NCBI GenBank assembly: GCA_013180625.2
Contig: SNVD02001095.1
Coordinates: 79,949-143,948, forward strand
Source: Boswellia sacra
Lineage: Eukaryota > Streptophyta > Magnoliopsida > Sapindales > Burseraceae
DNA: 64,000 nt
Direction of reading: 5' to 3'
Shown here: positions 22,431-34,150 of the stretch, piece by piece
Numbering within the stretch: position 1 is the stretch's first letter
Layout of the letters: each line of letters starts with the position of its first letter
Program-made: the position numbers and the translations under genes
Notes under the pieces: generated by a model
Told to the model about the DNA's origin: nothing
Seen by the model: the letters and a program-made list of their open reading frames with translations, nothing else
Databases searched by the model: none

Positions 22431-24003
22431 TGATAGGGTCTAGTTAAAAGTAACCACTTTGACTTTTAGCTCATATCTAGTGTTTTCTTCCTATTTGGTA
22501 TATGATCTATGATTCACGAAAACACAAAATAATCAAAACCTTTGCCAAGCCAAAGCATAGATGGGAAAGCTAATTTGAAATCAATAAAGGAAGTTGAATG
22601 ATTAGACATTTAATTAAAAATTCCACTAGTACCTCAGGGAGGGCAGAATGGAAAGTCAAAGTACGAGATATGCTTACAACCGCAAGAAAAAAAGTTTCAT
22701 TCAAATGAAAAGATAATTCTTACTAAGAAGAGAAAATCTGCGCCATTCAATTTCAATCAGTTAAAATCTCAGTTTTCTAGCAACAATTGGATACAAAAGC
22801 ACAAGATTAATCACAATTTCTTTCCTTGTTTCTTAAGAATTAACCAAACACAATCCGAAGAAGTCAAAATCTAAATGTTACCTGACATCAAAAATGGATT
22901 TCATGCAAAGGTTGAAAATATTAATTAATCAATGAAAGTATGCATTAGGTTTTCCAATTATATTTTCCATTTTCTTTTTCCTTTATTTTCTCATGAACCA
23001 AACTTATAATTTCGATAAAATAGTTAACGTTTTTTTATTATTTTCTTTAGCTGTAGTTTTTCATTTTCTTTCGATTTCCTGCTTTCTTTTCATTAACCAA
23101 ACAGAAACATCGAATGTTCTTCTAAGACAAATATCGATCATCAATTTTCTTTTTCTTTTTCTTTTTCTTTTCTTTTCCTATGTTTTCTTGGTAACTAAAC
23201 ACAACATTTAGTAAGTAAAAGAAAATTTAAGTTAGCTTACTATCAGTTCAAGTGCAAGTAGACTTTGTTTGCAAGCACAAGAATGAACTCCCTTTCTTTG
23301 AACTTAGTGGTGTTCTCTAACAATTCTTTTCACACAACGAAGTCGGGATCCTTTAAATTGGGTTTGAAACACCTTTTGATCAACTTAGTGATTTACTCAA
23401 ATCAATATATTTCATCAATTCTTTCCATTCTTTGTATCTATTCGCGAAAAATAGGAGAGGAGACGTAATGGTGATCAGAATGAGCCTCGTCGTTACGGGA
23501 ATTAGGCAAGGAAGAGTCATGGTATCTGAGTGAATGCAACAAAGAGGAAAATAGATTCCGTTATAAGCTTTATTTGAATGTTTGCTTTATTCTTCTTTCT
23601 TTAATTATTATTTTTTCTTTTATTTTATATATTGTGCCTTTTTAACGTCCGTTAACGAAAATGTTAACGGCTCACTCCCTTCTTTACAATACTGCTGTAC
23701 AATAACTAGAGATGTGAAATGGGTTACATTATTAAATTAGTATGTTTTTTAATAAATTAAAAATAATGTTAAATAAAAGTACATCGAATAAATATCATAC
23801 GTAATGATCCTTAGCACCATAAATATAAAACATAATTTTATATTTATTTTAACAATAATTTTATATTATTAATTTAATTACATGACTCTTTTGACATCCC
23901 TAACAATAACACGCTTTCAATGAAAAAGACCGCCAATGAGTAATGTGCGCCAATGAGTAATGTGCCGCTTGTTGCAGGCGAAAGTCAAATCTCTTTTTTG
24001 ATG
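22431..24003. other. Intergenic sequence left of the CACTA element
   Basis: Mostly AT-rich and pyrimidine-rich tracts (CTTTTT runs at 22960-23190). A short minus-strand open frame starting at about 23520 (MTLPCLIPV) has no support beyond itself. A perfect 17-bp tandem duplication (CGCCAATGAGTAATGTG) occupies 23931-23964. Nothing else is recognisable. Confidence 0.4.
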
Positions 24004-24026
24004 CGTCACTAGTAGAAAAAGGACCT

Positions 24027-24290
24027 ACGGCAACGTGCATTACACGTTGCGAAAACCCTTTCGCAACGTGCAGACGTGTGTTGTTGTTCTACGTGTTGCT
24101 AAAAGTTCCTAACCTACAGCGACGTACAATGCACGTTGCGAAAGGTCTCTTTGCCTGTTGCAATAAATGATTTCGCAACGTGCATTGCACGTTGCTAAAA
24201 GTCATGCATTTTTTAATTTTTACCAACGCGCAATGCACGTTGCTATATGTGAAAAGGCAACGTGCAATGCACGTTGCCGAAAATCTTAAC
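24027..24290. repeat. Left subterminal repeats of the CACTA element
   Basis: Repeated GCAACGTGCA and TGCACGTTGC words, several arranged as near-perfect palindromes such as GCAACGTGCA-A-TGCACGTTGC near 24258-24278. Confidence 0.85.
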
Positions 24291-27200
24291 CCATTTACTA
24301 ATTTTTTAGAAATATTTATATTTATATTTTTTAATTTGTAGTACCTATAGCATTTATAATTTTCCAGTTACTATACAAATAAACTCACAAAAATTTAATA
24401 TTACATATAACATCAAAATACTCATTCATATTAACAAAAATATTATTACAGAATTTTCAAAATACAAGTACTTGTTTACAAAGAATAATCCTAAATAATT
24501 TAAAATAACTAAATAAAAAACATTATACAATTAGATTCGAGGGATCATATATTTTGGAGCCAATACACTTGAAACAACTTTTCCATAATCTTCCAATCAT
24601 TTCATCTTCTACTCTCATCTTTTTTAGGTAATTTCATAGATATTTTCTCAAGCAAAAACCAACAAATCCTGCATAAAGTACAGTATAATATTACAAGTCA
24701 AACTGCACACATTAAAAGACTGTCTAAGTGTCATTTTGCATATGCTTTATCCAAAAAGAGTCTAAGATATATAGTGATGAAGTACATCTTAACTAGCATG
24801 TATCAAATTACACAAATTACATATATGAAAAGTTTACCATACAACTCTCACGCTCTAGGTACAACATATATCAAAGACCTCACATACATCATAGATCTTT
24901 TGGATGCTTGGTTTATAAAATCCAAAGTCAAAATTAATATGTAAGTCCTAGCCATTCAGAAGTAGATCAACAAAATATTATTCCTTCTTTTATTCCCATC
25001 CTGCGCTTCTTGTATATTTTTATGACCTGTATCATTTATTCAAAACAGAAAAAAAAAAGGAACAATGATAGACCATTTTCAAAAAAATTGTTATAAAAGC
25101 ATAATACAAAACAACCACCCATATAGCAACATTCAAAGGATAAAATTAATCAGGAAAAGCCTTGCTCAAAAATAAAAATTAACCATCAAAGGAAATTATC
25201 ATATTTAACAAGAAATTGCAATGGAAAAGTTTTCTTTGACATTAAGAGAGCAATATCTATTCAAAACGATGAAAAATGCAAACTACAAATTGTAGTTCAA
25301 AGCAAGAAAAGAGATCATGAAAGTTGAATAAACACTAGTACTGTCTCTAGCAACACAGATTTTTAACTGCAAACATATCACTTACCTAAACTTTGAAACT
25401 TTAATGACAAAGGCAACAAACAAATGAGATAAGCACATTGCATCCAGTCAAGCCCCATTAACAATACCAAATCGTAATAATGACATACAAGTCAAAAAAA
25501 GAGTTCACATAGACATCCACATGAATTCTAGCAAACCATTAAAAAAAAAAACAGAGAGAGAGATCTTTGACAAACGCATATAATTCCCACTTATAGTAAA
25601 AATTTAGCATTGTTCAAGTCCCACATATATTGAATACTCAAGTGTAATAAGAAGATTTAAGTGTTGTACCTGGTGGTCCGCTCCACCAATACCAATTGTA
25701 ACAATTTTGCTTTTTTTTTTTTTTTAAATAGCTAAAAAAATTAAGGTTTCCTATACTCATGAGTCACGAGAAAGTTGTTTAATGGCATGCATGTTTTGAA
25801 AATCTGCAATTTAATTAGCATTATATATATATATACACCATTCCCTTGGGAATCTCTCACTACTTCGTATTTCAAACTCCTACCTACATCAGCATCTTGG
25901 CTTTCCAAAACCAAATCAAGCCTATCAATTTGGACAATAATGGACTCACAATACTTACAAAGGGAAGCTACTCAAACAAATAAATAAATTAGATAACAAA
26001 TCAACTAAATTTGACTTACAAATAATAGAAACAATTACTAGCTGCAAAATAAAATTTGCAACTGAACACATAGATAAAGGACAATCAACGCCACATTGCT
26101 ATTGTTGTAGCCAAACAAGAACTCGAATTCTAAGAGTAAAATTATCTCTTCCACACAACAAAAATTATCAGTTCTTCAATTTAGTGATTTCAGTAATTTA
26201 TGACCTTGACATTTATTCAATTTTTCGTTTCTTTAGTTTTCTCAATAACCAAACAAATAACCAAAGAGAACAATTAATTATCAATTACAATTCAAATTCT
26301 CGAAAAAAACAAAATTTAAATTAGAAACACAAACAATTACCTCCAGTTTTTCGACTTTGGCGATGGTAATATTGAAAGCCAGAGGCAATAACTTTTGAAA
26401 CTAAACCAATTAATTAATTAAGAAGAAATATTGTACTAATTAATTAAATCAAACAATTACCTCCACTTTTGCAACTTTGGCAGTGATTAATTAATTAATC
26501 ACATTCAAACCAAGGGCCCCATTTCATGGCACCGAAACAATGCCTTTCCATTTCAAAATCGAAGCAAGTCTTGCCCACCATTGTCAGAACAATCCAACTA
26601 CCACCACTTGCTCATTCAAATCGCAGCCAATTAAAGACCATTGTCAAGTATAAAGAACGCTATCAAGAAGGAGAGAAATATTTGAGAGTTGGGCATGAGG
26701 CGAGGGTTTGACAAGAAGGGAAGAAGGAAGTAATGAGGAAAGGAGAAGACATAGATTGAGAGATCTATAATTAGGTTTCAAAATGACAGAGCAACTAGCT
26801 AAGAGATTTAATTTGGAGGAGGAACACCGATGTCGCGATGGTGGAGGAGCGGAGTCGTGGAGTGGTGGAGAAGTGCCTGGAGCCGCTGAAGGAGACGCAA
26901 ATTCGGGTTGAATTTAGGTTTAGCCGCTTAGGGTCACTTAGATTAAATTGACCACGTTTAAATCCACCAAAATGACGTCGTTCCACTTCTCTTTTGAACA
27001 TATTAACTAATTTAATTTTTTATTAGTTATAATTTGTACAATTAGATTTTAAATTTTAATATATCTATATTCAATCGTAAAATGATATTATTTAATTTTT
27101 TTACTAGTTATAATTTGTTAGCAAAAGATTTTAATTATAATATATCCACATTTAACCGTAAAGTTACATTATTAAAATAAAATATTTATCCTACTATTTT

Positions 27201-28084
27201 AATTTCTTAATATTTATTTAAATAAATAAATGAAATTATTATAGTTTTGTATAAATTTTAAAATTCACATACTTGTCGTTATTTTAGAAAGTATGATAAA
27301 TATATGATTGAATAAAGATAAATAATGACAAATAAGATAAGTAGGTAGGTTTGACTTTCATATCAATTTTATATAGGTTAGAAAAATTTTCAGGATATCC
27401 TAATATATCCAAGTGTGTCACAATCGCCCCTAATAATATCATTTAAGTCTTAATATTTTTTTAGCCCTATTTTTATCCAAAACGACGTCGTTTTGACTCT
27501 TTCTTTATTAAAAAAACTTATCAAAACGACGCAGTTTTAGTAATTTTTGTATTATAAATAGTTGTCCATTTTTATTGATAAAAAAATTTAGGATAAGTTT
27601 GGCCTTTTCTTCCTTGTACTAGTTATATTATTTCAAAATAAAATTTAATTTGATATTTTACTTTCTTAATTTTACAAAAAAAATATATGATGTGATTTGA
27701 TTTCATTGTAAAATAATTTAATATATTTTTACAATTTCTACATTAACAAATTTATATTTAAAAATTCATTATTTTATATAGAAAATAATATTTTCTTTTT
27801 ATTTAAATATTGTTAAAAAATTTTAAATTTTATATTTAAACATAAAATTATATTATTTAGTTAATATTCTTATATTTTTAATTTTATTTAATTTCAAAAT
27901 ATGAAATTACTCAATTAGTGTAATTTTCCATAACATTTAAAATAATTTTCCATTACATTTAAAATTCAAAGTAATTTTAATTATCTTTTAATAATTTAAG
28001 AAGACTTTTTTTAGTTACTAATATAAAAATTATATTTTCTTGATTTCAATATTTAATTAAAAAAAATAAATTCATAATAGCAAA

Positions 28085-28320
28085 ACTTTTCACAACGTGC
28101 GCCAAATTCAGCACTTTTCGCAACGTACAGCATATGCACGTTGCTAAATTCAATACTTTTCGCAACGTACAGAAAATGCACGTTGCGATAGAGTCTTTCA
28201 GCAACGTGCATATATTGCATGTTGCTGAAAATCATTTTTCGCAACATGCATGGAGCGCACGTTGCCAAAAAAGGGCTTTCGCAACGTGCATCCAATGCAC
28301 GTTGCGAAAGCCATGTTGCT
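28085..28320. repeat. Right subterminal repeats of the CACTA element
   Basis: Further copies of the GCAACGTGCA motif and its variants, spaced about 30-40 bases apart, in both orientations. They mirror the left end. Confidence 0.85.
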
Positions 28321-28342
28321 GTATCCTATTTTTCTACTAGTG

Positions 28343-28835
28343 CGTGTAGCTACTTTCCAACCATCGGCATATCTGCTCTCGCTTTCTCACACCCCAATTC
28401 TAACGTCCCGTCCAAATTCACTCTCTAGGATCTTCTCAATGGCGCATGCTGCTGTTGCGCATGGATTTCCTCAATTTATCATTCCGTACATGGTTTGTCA
28501 TTTTTGGAATTTTCATATTTAACATATTTATTTGATGGCAAAATTTAGAGTGCAACGGTTGTATAGGTGCAGTCGCTGCTCTTTTTTGATGCGTGTAGCT
28601 ACTTTCCAACCATCGGCATATCTGCTCTCGCTTTCTCACACCCCAATTCTAACGTCCCATCCAAATTCACTCTCTAGGATCTTCTCAATGGCGCATGCTG
28701 CTGTTGCGCATGGATTTCCTCAATTTATCATTCCGTACATGGTTTGTCATTTTTGGAATTTTCATATTTAACATATTTATTTGATGGCAAAATTTAGAGT
28801 GCAGCAGTTGTATAGGTGCAGTCGCTGCTTTTAAG
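28343..28835. repeat. 249-bp tandem duplication at the CACTA target
   Basis: The sequence from CGTGTAGCTACTTTCC at 28343 is repeated from 28592 with a period of 249 and only a few differences by eye. The words CTCTTTTTTGATGCGT before the second copy also occur just left of the CACTA element at 23991-24006, so the element split the first copy. Each copy contains a short open frame beginning MAHAAVAHGFPQF; its duplication explains the two similar frames and it is not taken as a gene. Confidence 0.85.
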
Positions 28836-28873
28836 GAAAGCACAACTTTTGAACCCCCTTAAAAATTGTAAAA

Positions 28874-28901
28874 GCAGCCGATGTATACATACATCGGCTG
28901 C
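28874..28901. repeat. Perfect 13-bp hairpin
   Basis: GCAGCCGATGTAT (28874-28886) and its exact inverse ATACATCGGCTGC (28889-28901) are separated by two bases. It is GC-rich for this region and lies just after the 249-bp duplication. Confidence 0.7.
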
Positions 28902-29533
28902 ACTGTAGTCTGACTCTTATTTGATTGAACAAATTGATGGCACTTCTAGTTGTAGAATTGTAGTAGCTGCATTGAGGATATGAAATTCTCTGATTTTATT
29001 TTATTAACTAAAAAAAAAAACCTCTGCAGAACTGTCTTCAAATTGATTGCTAATTGTTTAGTTGTATTTGGTTTATACAATTAGGAACTCTGTACATGTA
29101 TCGAGTTTATCTTGGAATGATAAAATTATTAGACAAGGGAAACGACTTTATTCATTCTTATAAGGTCCTGCTTGAACCCATTATGTGGGAAAGTGATGCT
29201 GCTGTCTATTTTTTAGAATATTGACTTGTATGTAATTGGAGCAAAAGTGTAAATGATAGGAGGGTTATTCCTATCCATTCTATGGGTGAAGATGCATAGG
29301 GTTGGATGAAGGGGCATATGGAGACACAAAATGGGAGCTTTATTGAATCCTAATGGTGGAGATTGAGAGAGAAGTGTGTGTAGAAAGAGAAGCTTTGCCG
29401 TTTGTATCAAGGTGATGAAGGGAAAGCGAAGTTTACGAAGATTTGAGTTGGAGGGTTTGTAGGAGGAGTAGAACTATGGCCTGGCCATGCCTGGAGTTAA
29501 AGAGTAGAGAGTGTGGCGGGTGTGTGTGTATGT

Positions 29534-29572
<39 letters not shown>

Positions 29573-29677
29573 AATAGAAGTAGCTAACAACTCAAAAAAA
29601 GTTAGTTTATGAAACTCAAAAAAATTTATGAAATAAAGATTTGTCACAATCAAATAGAAGAAATTGAAAATTTTAAT
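28902..29677. other. Intergenic sequence 3' of the tRNA gene
   Basis: No gene recognised. A (TA)n microsatellite occupies 29540-29569. The minus-strand frame at 29213-29410 has no recognisable features. Confidence 0.4.
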
Positions 29678-29760
29678 TGCTGGCTATGGGGTTCGAACCC
29701 ATGCGCACTTGTGTGCAGAAGATCTTAAGTCTTCCCCCTTAACCTCTCGGGCAAACCAGC
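29678..29760 (-). tRNA. tRNA-Leu(UAA)
   Basis: An 83-base class II tRNA on the minus strand. The acceptor stem is GCTGGTT with AGCCAGC (one G-U pair) and discriminator A. The D arm is CCCGAGAGGTTAAGGGG. The anticodon stem GAAGA/TCTTC encloses loop CTTAAGA, giving anticodon UAA (29725-29727 on the plus strand). A long variable arm (GCACACAAGTGCGC) follows. The T arm is ATGGG-TTCGAAC-CCCAT. There is no intron. All stems pair, so the gene is probably functional. Confidence 0.92.
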
Positions 29761-30849
29761 CACGATGACAAGCGTTGCTTCAAATATTATTTTCTGTTCA
29801 CTTATTTAGTCCAGAAATCCAAACCGAATCTTACCATGATCATTGTCCAAAAAGGGCAACTTAAAGTTCTTTCTTGGGCTTATTTGTTTACGTATTCTCA
29901 ACTATTTTCAGAAAGTCCACATTTGTTAATACATTTAAATTAATATTAATTACATATTATTTTTAAATTTTAAAAAATTTTAAACTTATCAAATATTTTT
30001 TCTAAATTTTGAAAGTAACAACTCAAAATACACCAAAAAAAAAAAAAACCAGTTCGAGCTTGTTCGATCTTCTTGGGACGAGCGGATATGCAATATGATT
30101 GAGGATCAATTTGATATTCTAAGAACAGACATATGCTGTGCTGTTACATTCTTTAAGCATTTATAAAGTGCCAAGTCGCTTGACCTTGTGTAGCTCCTAA
30201 TTATATGCCATAATTGTTCGAAAAATACCAGGAAAAATGACTTTCATGAATCGCAACATAGCTTGAAGAGTGCTCATCGAATCGACTTGTTAGCAATGGA
30301 GATTTCAACTGGATCTGCCCCAAAGGTGGTGTTTATAGATTTTGGTTTGGGAAGCCACACGGGCGCAGCAGAGTTCCCAGGTTGGTCTATGAAACTGGGA
30401 GCCTATTTTCCTTCAACTTAATAATTTTTCAAAAGTTAATTATTAATGTTAAATATTAAGGAAAACATAAAAATGAAATACTTTGATTTTTTTCTTATTA
30501 TTTTAGACATGAGTTTTGAACAGGGAAATAAGGAGGAGTATATATTACTCTAAAATGAAAATTGATTGTATATGTTTCGACATGTTGTGTGGGTGGTTCC
30601 AAGTATCTTATGTTTGAATTCAAGTTTTAATGTAAATTGTATGCACTGGCTTTCATATTCTCCTTAGCAGTTCTGAATCTTACTGAAACTGTAAAGCTAA
30701 AGCTGATATTTGCATTGAGCCAAATATGAAAATATTGTTCGATTTGAACCTTGGACAATAGCATCGGTATCATGGGTTGTCCATCCATGATTACCAAATT
30801 AACCTTGTACTAGAAAAAGCTTTCAGATTCAGGTACATATAAATATAAT
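29761..30849. other. Intergenic sequence with weak coding traces
   Basis: Between about 30087 and 30421 fragments of plus-strand reading look coding-like, notably the short frame annotated at 30296. The rest is AT-rich and unassigned. Confidence 0.3.
30296..30421 (+). pseudogene. Short open frame, possible gene relic
   Basis: A 41-codon frame beginning MEISTGSAPKVVFIDFG with non-random composition (GLGSHTGAAEFPG). Upstream the frame is broken by stops. I do not recognise the source protein. It may be an exon of a decayed gene. Confidence 0.25.
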
Positions 30850-31253
30850 TGTGTAGGGACAGGGTGTGTCCTTTTACTCCTTTTCGAGTTTGTCTTGAAT
30901 GGTTGAACATCAAACAAGGGGTATATGGTGTAGCGTGACTTGAAGACTTAAGTTATTTATTTTAATTATCTATTTGTTTTCTATTTTAAATAGGATTTTA
31001 AGTATTTTAGTAGAGTATTTTAGGTTATCAATAATTATTTATTTGTTTCCTAGTTAAAATAGGATTTTAAGTATTTTAAGATATCAATTATGATTAGGAT
31101 TTGATATTAAGTTTATGTATTCCTTTAGGCTTAAGTTTACTTAGCTATAAATAGGGTTTCAATCATTTATTTTGTGAAGACTTGATTAATAAAAATTCGT
31201 GAATTTCTTGGTGTTTATCCTAGCCGCCTCCGCTGCATCAGTATACTACTACA
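30850..31253 (+). repeat. Possible solo LTR
   Basis: A plus-oriented stretch with an internal direct repeat ('ataggattttaagtatttta' near 30992 and 31060), a TATA-like TATAAATAGG near 31147 and an AATAAAA signal near 31189, in the order seen in plant LTRs. No exact target-site duplication was found. Confidence 0.3.
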
Positions 31254-31881
31254 AAAATTTTTATGCTTCTTTTTATTTACAAAAGTAAAGGGTTTAGGAG
31301 TTCGATAGAATATTAAAGAAACTAGTCGATACGAATTCAAGTTTTATAGCATGACAAAAGAGTGGAAAAATCCTTAAAGATAAAGGATTCCGCATAAAAA
31401 TACAAATACTGTTGTTTCAAATGCTTGATGAGGGTGTAAAAAGAAAAAGAAATAAGATCATTTTAGTCATTTACTTTTGTTTGCAAATCTTACTTTCATA
31501 AAGGTAAGAGCTAGATGGGGCTCTTTAGTTGATTGGTGGGGTGCAACAAGCACTGTTCTTGTATAAAACAGTTGATATATTATCAAACATAAGACATTTT
31601 TGGAAATTAAGTAATTAAATTTTAACTATAGCGATAAAAAAAAATAGAAAGTAATTTCATTTCTTGTATAAAGGAACTTGTTGGTGAATCATAAGCTTGA
31701 CTTGTATCAAATTATATATTATGATTTTTAAAGGGTATATAACCGATACAATTATTCGATGCATACAGGATAAGTACTAGAAAAGATTGTGGAGATGAAA
31801 TGATTAGAAGGCTAGCTTAAATGGCTTCATCTACATTAATTGTTTAAATATTTGCAGGATTCACTGTCAAAATGCAATTGA

Positions 31882-31920
31882 GAAGTGTGAATCGCCATGA
31901 TCGCCATTACTGAAATGCAT
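31882..31920 (+). pseudogene. Family G, copy 3 (scrap)
   Basis: The 31 bases from 31882 (GAAGTGTGAATCGCCATGAT…) match G1 at about 3854-3884 with one or two differences. This corresponds to G1 codons around residues 47-57 (GSGNRHDRHYW). No other part of G was found nearby. Its position 0.7 kb before M3, on the strand facing it, repeats the arrangement of units 1 and 2. Confidence 0.5.
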
Positions 31921-32586
31921 TGTAGTTGTGCCTTTTTGGAAATAATTTGCTTTTGGTTAAGAGAAATGCCCTGGTGTTTTTTTTTTTTTTTAATAATTCC
32001 ATCGGTTAAATTTTGTATATTGGAGGATTTATTTAACGATAAGGATGGAGATCCATACTTGTCTTTTGGACAATCTTTTTTATTATTATCATCATTACCT
32101 TCTACTTCTTCTTCATCGTCCTCACTGTGTTTGTTTGGGATTTTTTTTAAACTAACCGCTTTTTTAATATTAAAAGTTCTTTTAACTTTATTGCTTATGG
32201 AGGATTAAGAAAACCATTTTATATCTTCTGAAAGAAGCCTAAAACTTAGACTTTTGAAAAAAATTCTTTTTGAGCTTTTTTTAAGTTTTGAAATACCAAA
32301 GATACCCTCATTTAATTTTATATATTTTACTTTATGCTTTACTCATAATAAAACTTTATTTTAGAAATTTAATTATAATAAGTAGTTCTATATTTATCCT
32401 ATCAAACAATTAATAATTTTTTAATAAAAAGGTTATACTTTTAGAAGAAAAACTCTAAAAAGATATATTTCAATAAGTTCTACTTGAAGAAGCCGAGATA
32501 ATAAAGAGGCCCTAAAAGTTGTTCTATTTCTTCTTCTAATAATCTTAAGTCTGCTTCTTCCCTATATGTGTCTTCAACATAGTCTT
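31921..32586. other. Spacer between G3 and M3
   Basis: AT-rich with T-rich tracts. The open frame at 31897-32208 on the plus strand starts inside the G3 scrap and is low complexity; it is not taken as a gene. Confidence 0.4.
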
Positions 32587-33417
32587 CTATTCGCAACAAT
32601 CTTTTCCTTCTCCTGCTCCTTCCTCCTCTTTACCATCTTTGTCTTTAATACAATCTTCAACCTTGTCCACAGACTCTTCTTCTTCATCTTCATCTTCGTG
32701 TAGGTCCAGGTTGAAATACAATAGTAAATATGTAAGCACAACCCCATGTAATATCAGCGCAACCATGCAGGACCATACTTCTTCATGAGTGATTATAATT
32801 GCACAAGCCAGTTCAGGAAGAAAAGCCATTAAATAGAAAGTAACATATTGCCAAAAATCGCCCCAAGTTTTACAAGTACGCTGCAGAAATATAAACAAAT
32901 AAATTATAGAATAAGTTAGCCTCCACAAAGAAACAATTACATCAATTAATACAGTAAATAAAGTTTTAAAAAATTAATAATCTAATACCGATCGATGATT
33001 AAAATTTATTATATATTAGTTAATTACCTCTTGCTTAAGCTGGATTTGTCTTTCGAGAAGTTTTTGCATGATTAAGCAAACATCTTGGGTGATGAAAATG
33101 ACAAAAAGCCGATACCAATTTGCAATAAATAGCTTCTTCACAATTGAAAGATCAGTGGCGTTATAAAAGAGATAGTACGAGACTTCGAAGAATCTAGCCA
33201 GTGTAGTCGCAGCAGTGAAAAATTTATGCTGCATACACATATGTGGCATATTAGTTTAAAATATATATTTGTATACGTATTTATGATTTATACTTTTAAT
33301 TTCTCTTTGAAAAACGAAGAAAAAATTAATAAAAGGAGTTTTAGTATAAGAATTACCACAACAAACTTCTCCTTCTTCTCAGGAAGGAGTGAACGCTTCA
33401 ATCTAGCTTGATCATCT

Positions 33418-33985
33418 TGTTATGCACAAGCGGAAGCGATAACCAACCGAACAACCCAAAATGCACAACCACAACTATGCTAGATAATTGAATATAATAG
33501 TAATTAAAGAGGCAACCAATCAACCACAATGCAGAAATAGAATACACACCAGGATTTAACGAGGTTCGGTATTAGTACCTACGTCCTCGGGCGCCGCTGA
33601 AGAAACTTTCCACTATCTTCAAAGAGAATTACAAACTTTTGGGCCACAATACAAATACCACAACTATTGGGTCAAATTACAATTACCCAAATAATTGGGC
33701 CAAACTGTAATTACCCAAACAATTTGGGCAATACTACAAATACCCAAAATCAAGGGGGAAAAAGCAAATATTACAAACTTTAAGGTCCTTACTGAAAGAC
33801 CCTTAAACTATGAGGTCTTATTTGCGAGACCTTACAACTTTAAGGGGATGAAAGATATTTCAATTTGAGACACATATATTTCTGCCACATGGCCTCTTTT
33901 ATAAGGCCAATGTGAGACCCAACTTTGCTTCTCAAGCAATGTGGGATCTCTCCCACTTTGTTTTCATATGAGCCAAACACCAACA
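33418..33985 (-). repeat. Copia-B LTR, left (3' LTR)
   Basis: 568 bp, nearly identical to 38243-38811. A TATAAAA on the minus strand (33897-33903) is a plausible promoter element. Confidence 0.95.
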
Positions 33986-34150
33986 AATCTCCACCTTGGC
34001 GAATATGCCAACCCACCACAAAACTCTTCTTTTTCCCATATTCTCTATCACAACTGCAACGCCTCCAAATGCGCCCAATGGCGCGTCAAACAGGCACAAT
34101 GTTGATCAAGTCCAAACAATGACTGAACTTGATCGCTGTCACAACCTTAG

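Larger units (their letters stand above)
24007..28342. mobile_element. Non-autonomous CACTA (En/Spm) transposon
   Basis: The ends are CACTAGTAGAAAAA at the left and its inverse TTTTTCTACTAGTG at the right, with a CGT target-site duplication (24004-24006, 28343-28345); 3 bp is the CACTA size. Both subterminal regions hold many direct and inverted copies of GCAACGTGCA, the arrangement that binds transposase in this superfamily. No transposase domain was found inside; open frames such as 26795-27001 are short and unconvincing. The insertion site is confirmed by the intact second copy of the host repeat at 28592 (…GATGCGTGTAGC…). Confidence 0.9.

Noticed and set aside
27477..27494. Palindrome AAAACGACGTCGTTTT as a regulatory site
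   Set aside because: It lies inside the CACTA element with no gene next to it; short palindromes of this kind are common.
24027..28320. Regular short repeats (GCAACGTGCA) resembling a CRISPR-like array
   Set aside because: They are CACTA subterminal repeats: both orientations, irregular spacing, clustered at both ends of an element with CACTA termini in plant DNA.
28250..28771. Duplicated frames ending MAHAAVAHGFPQFIIPYM as genes
   Set aside because: They are copies within a tandem duplication, partly starting inside the CACTA element, with no recognised domain or downstream exon.
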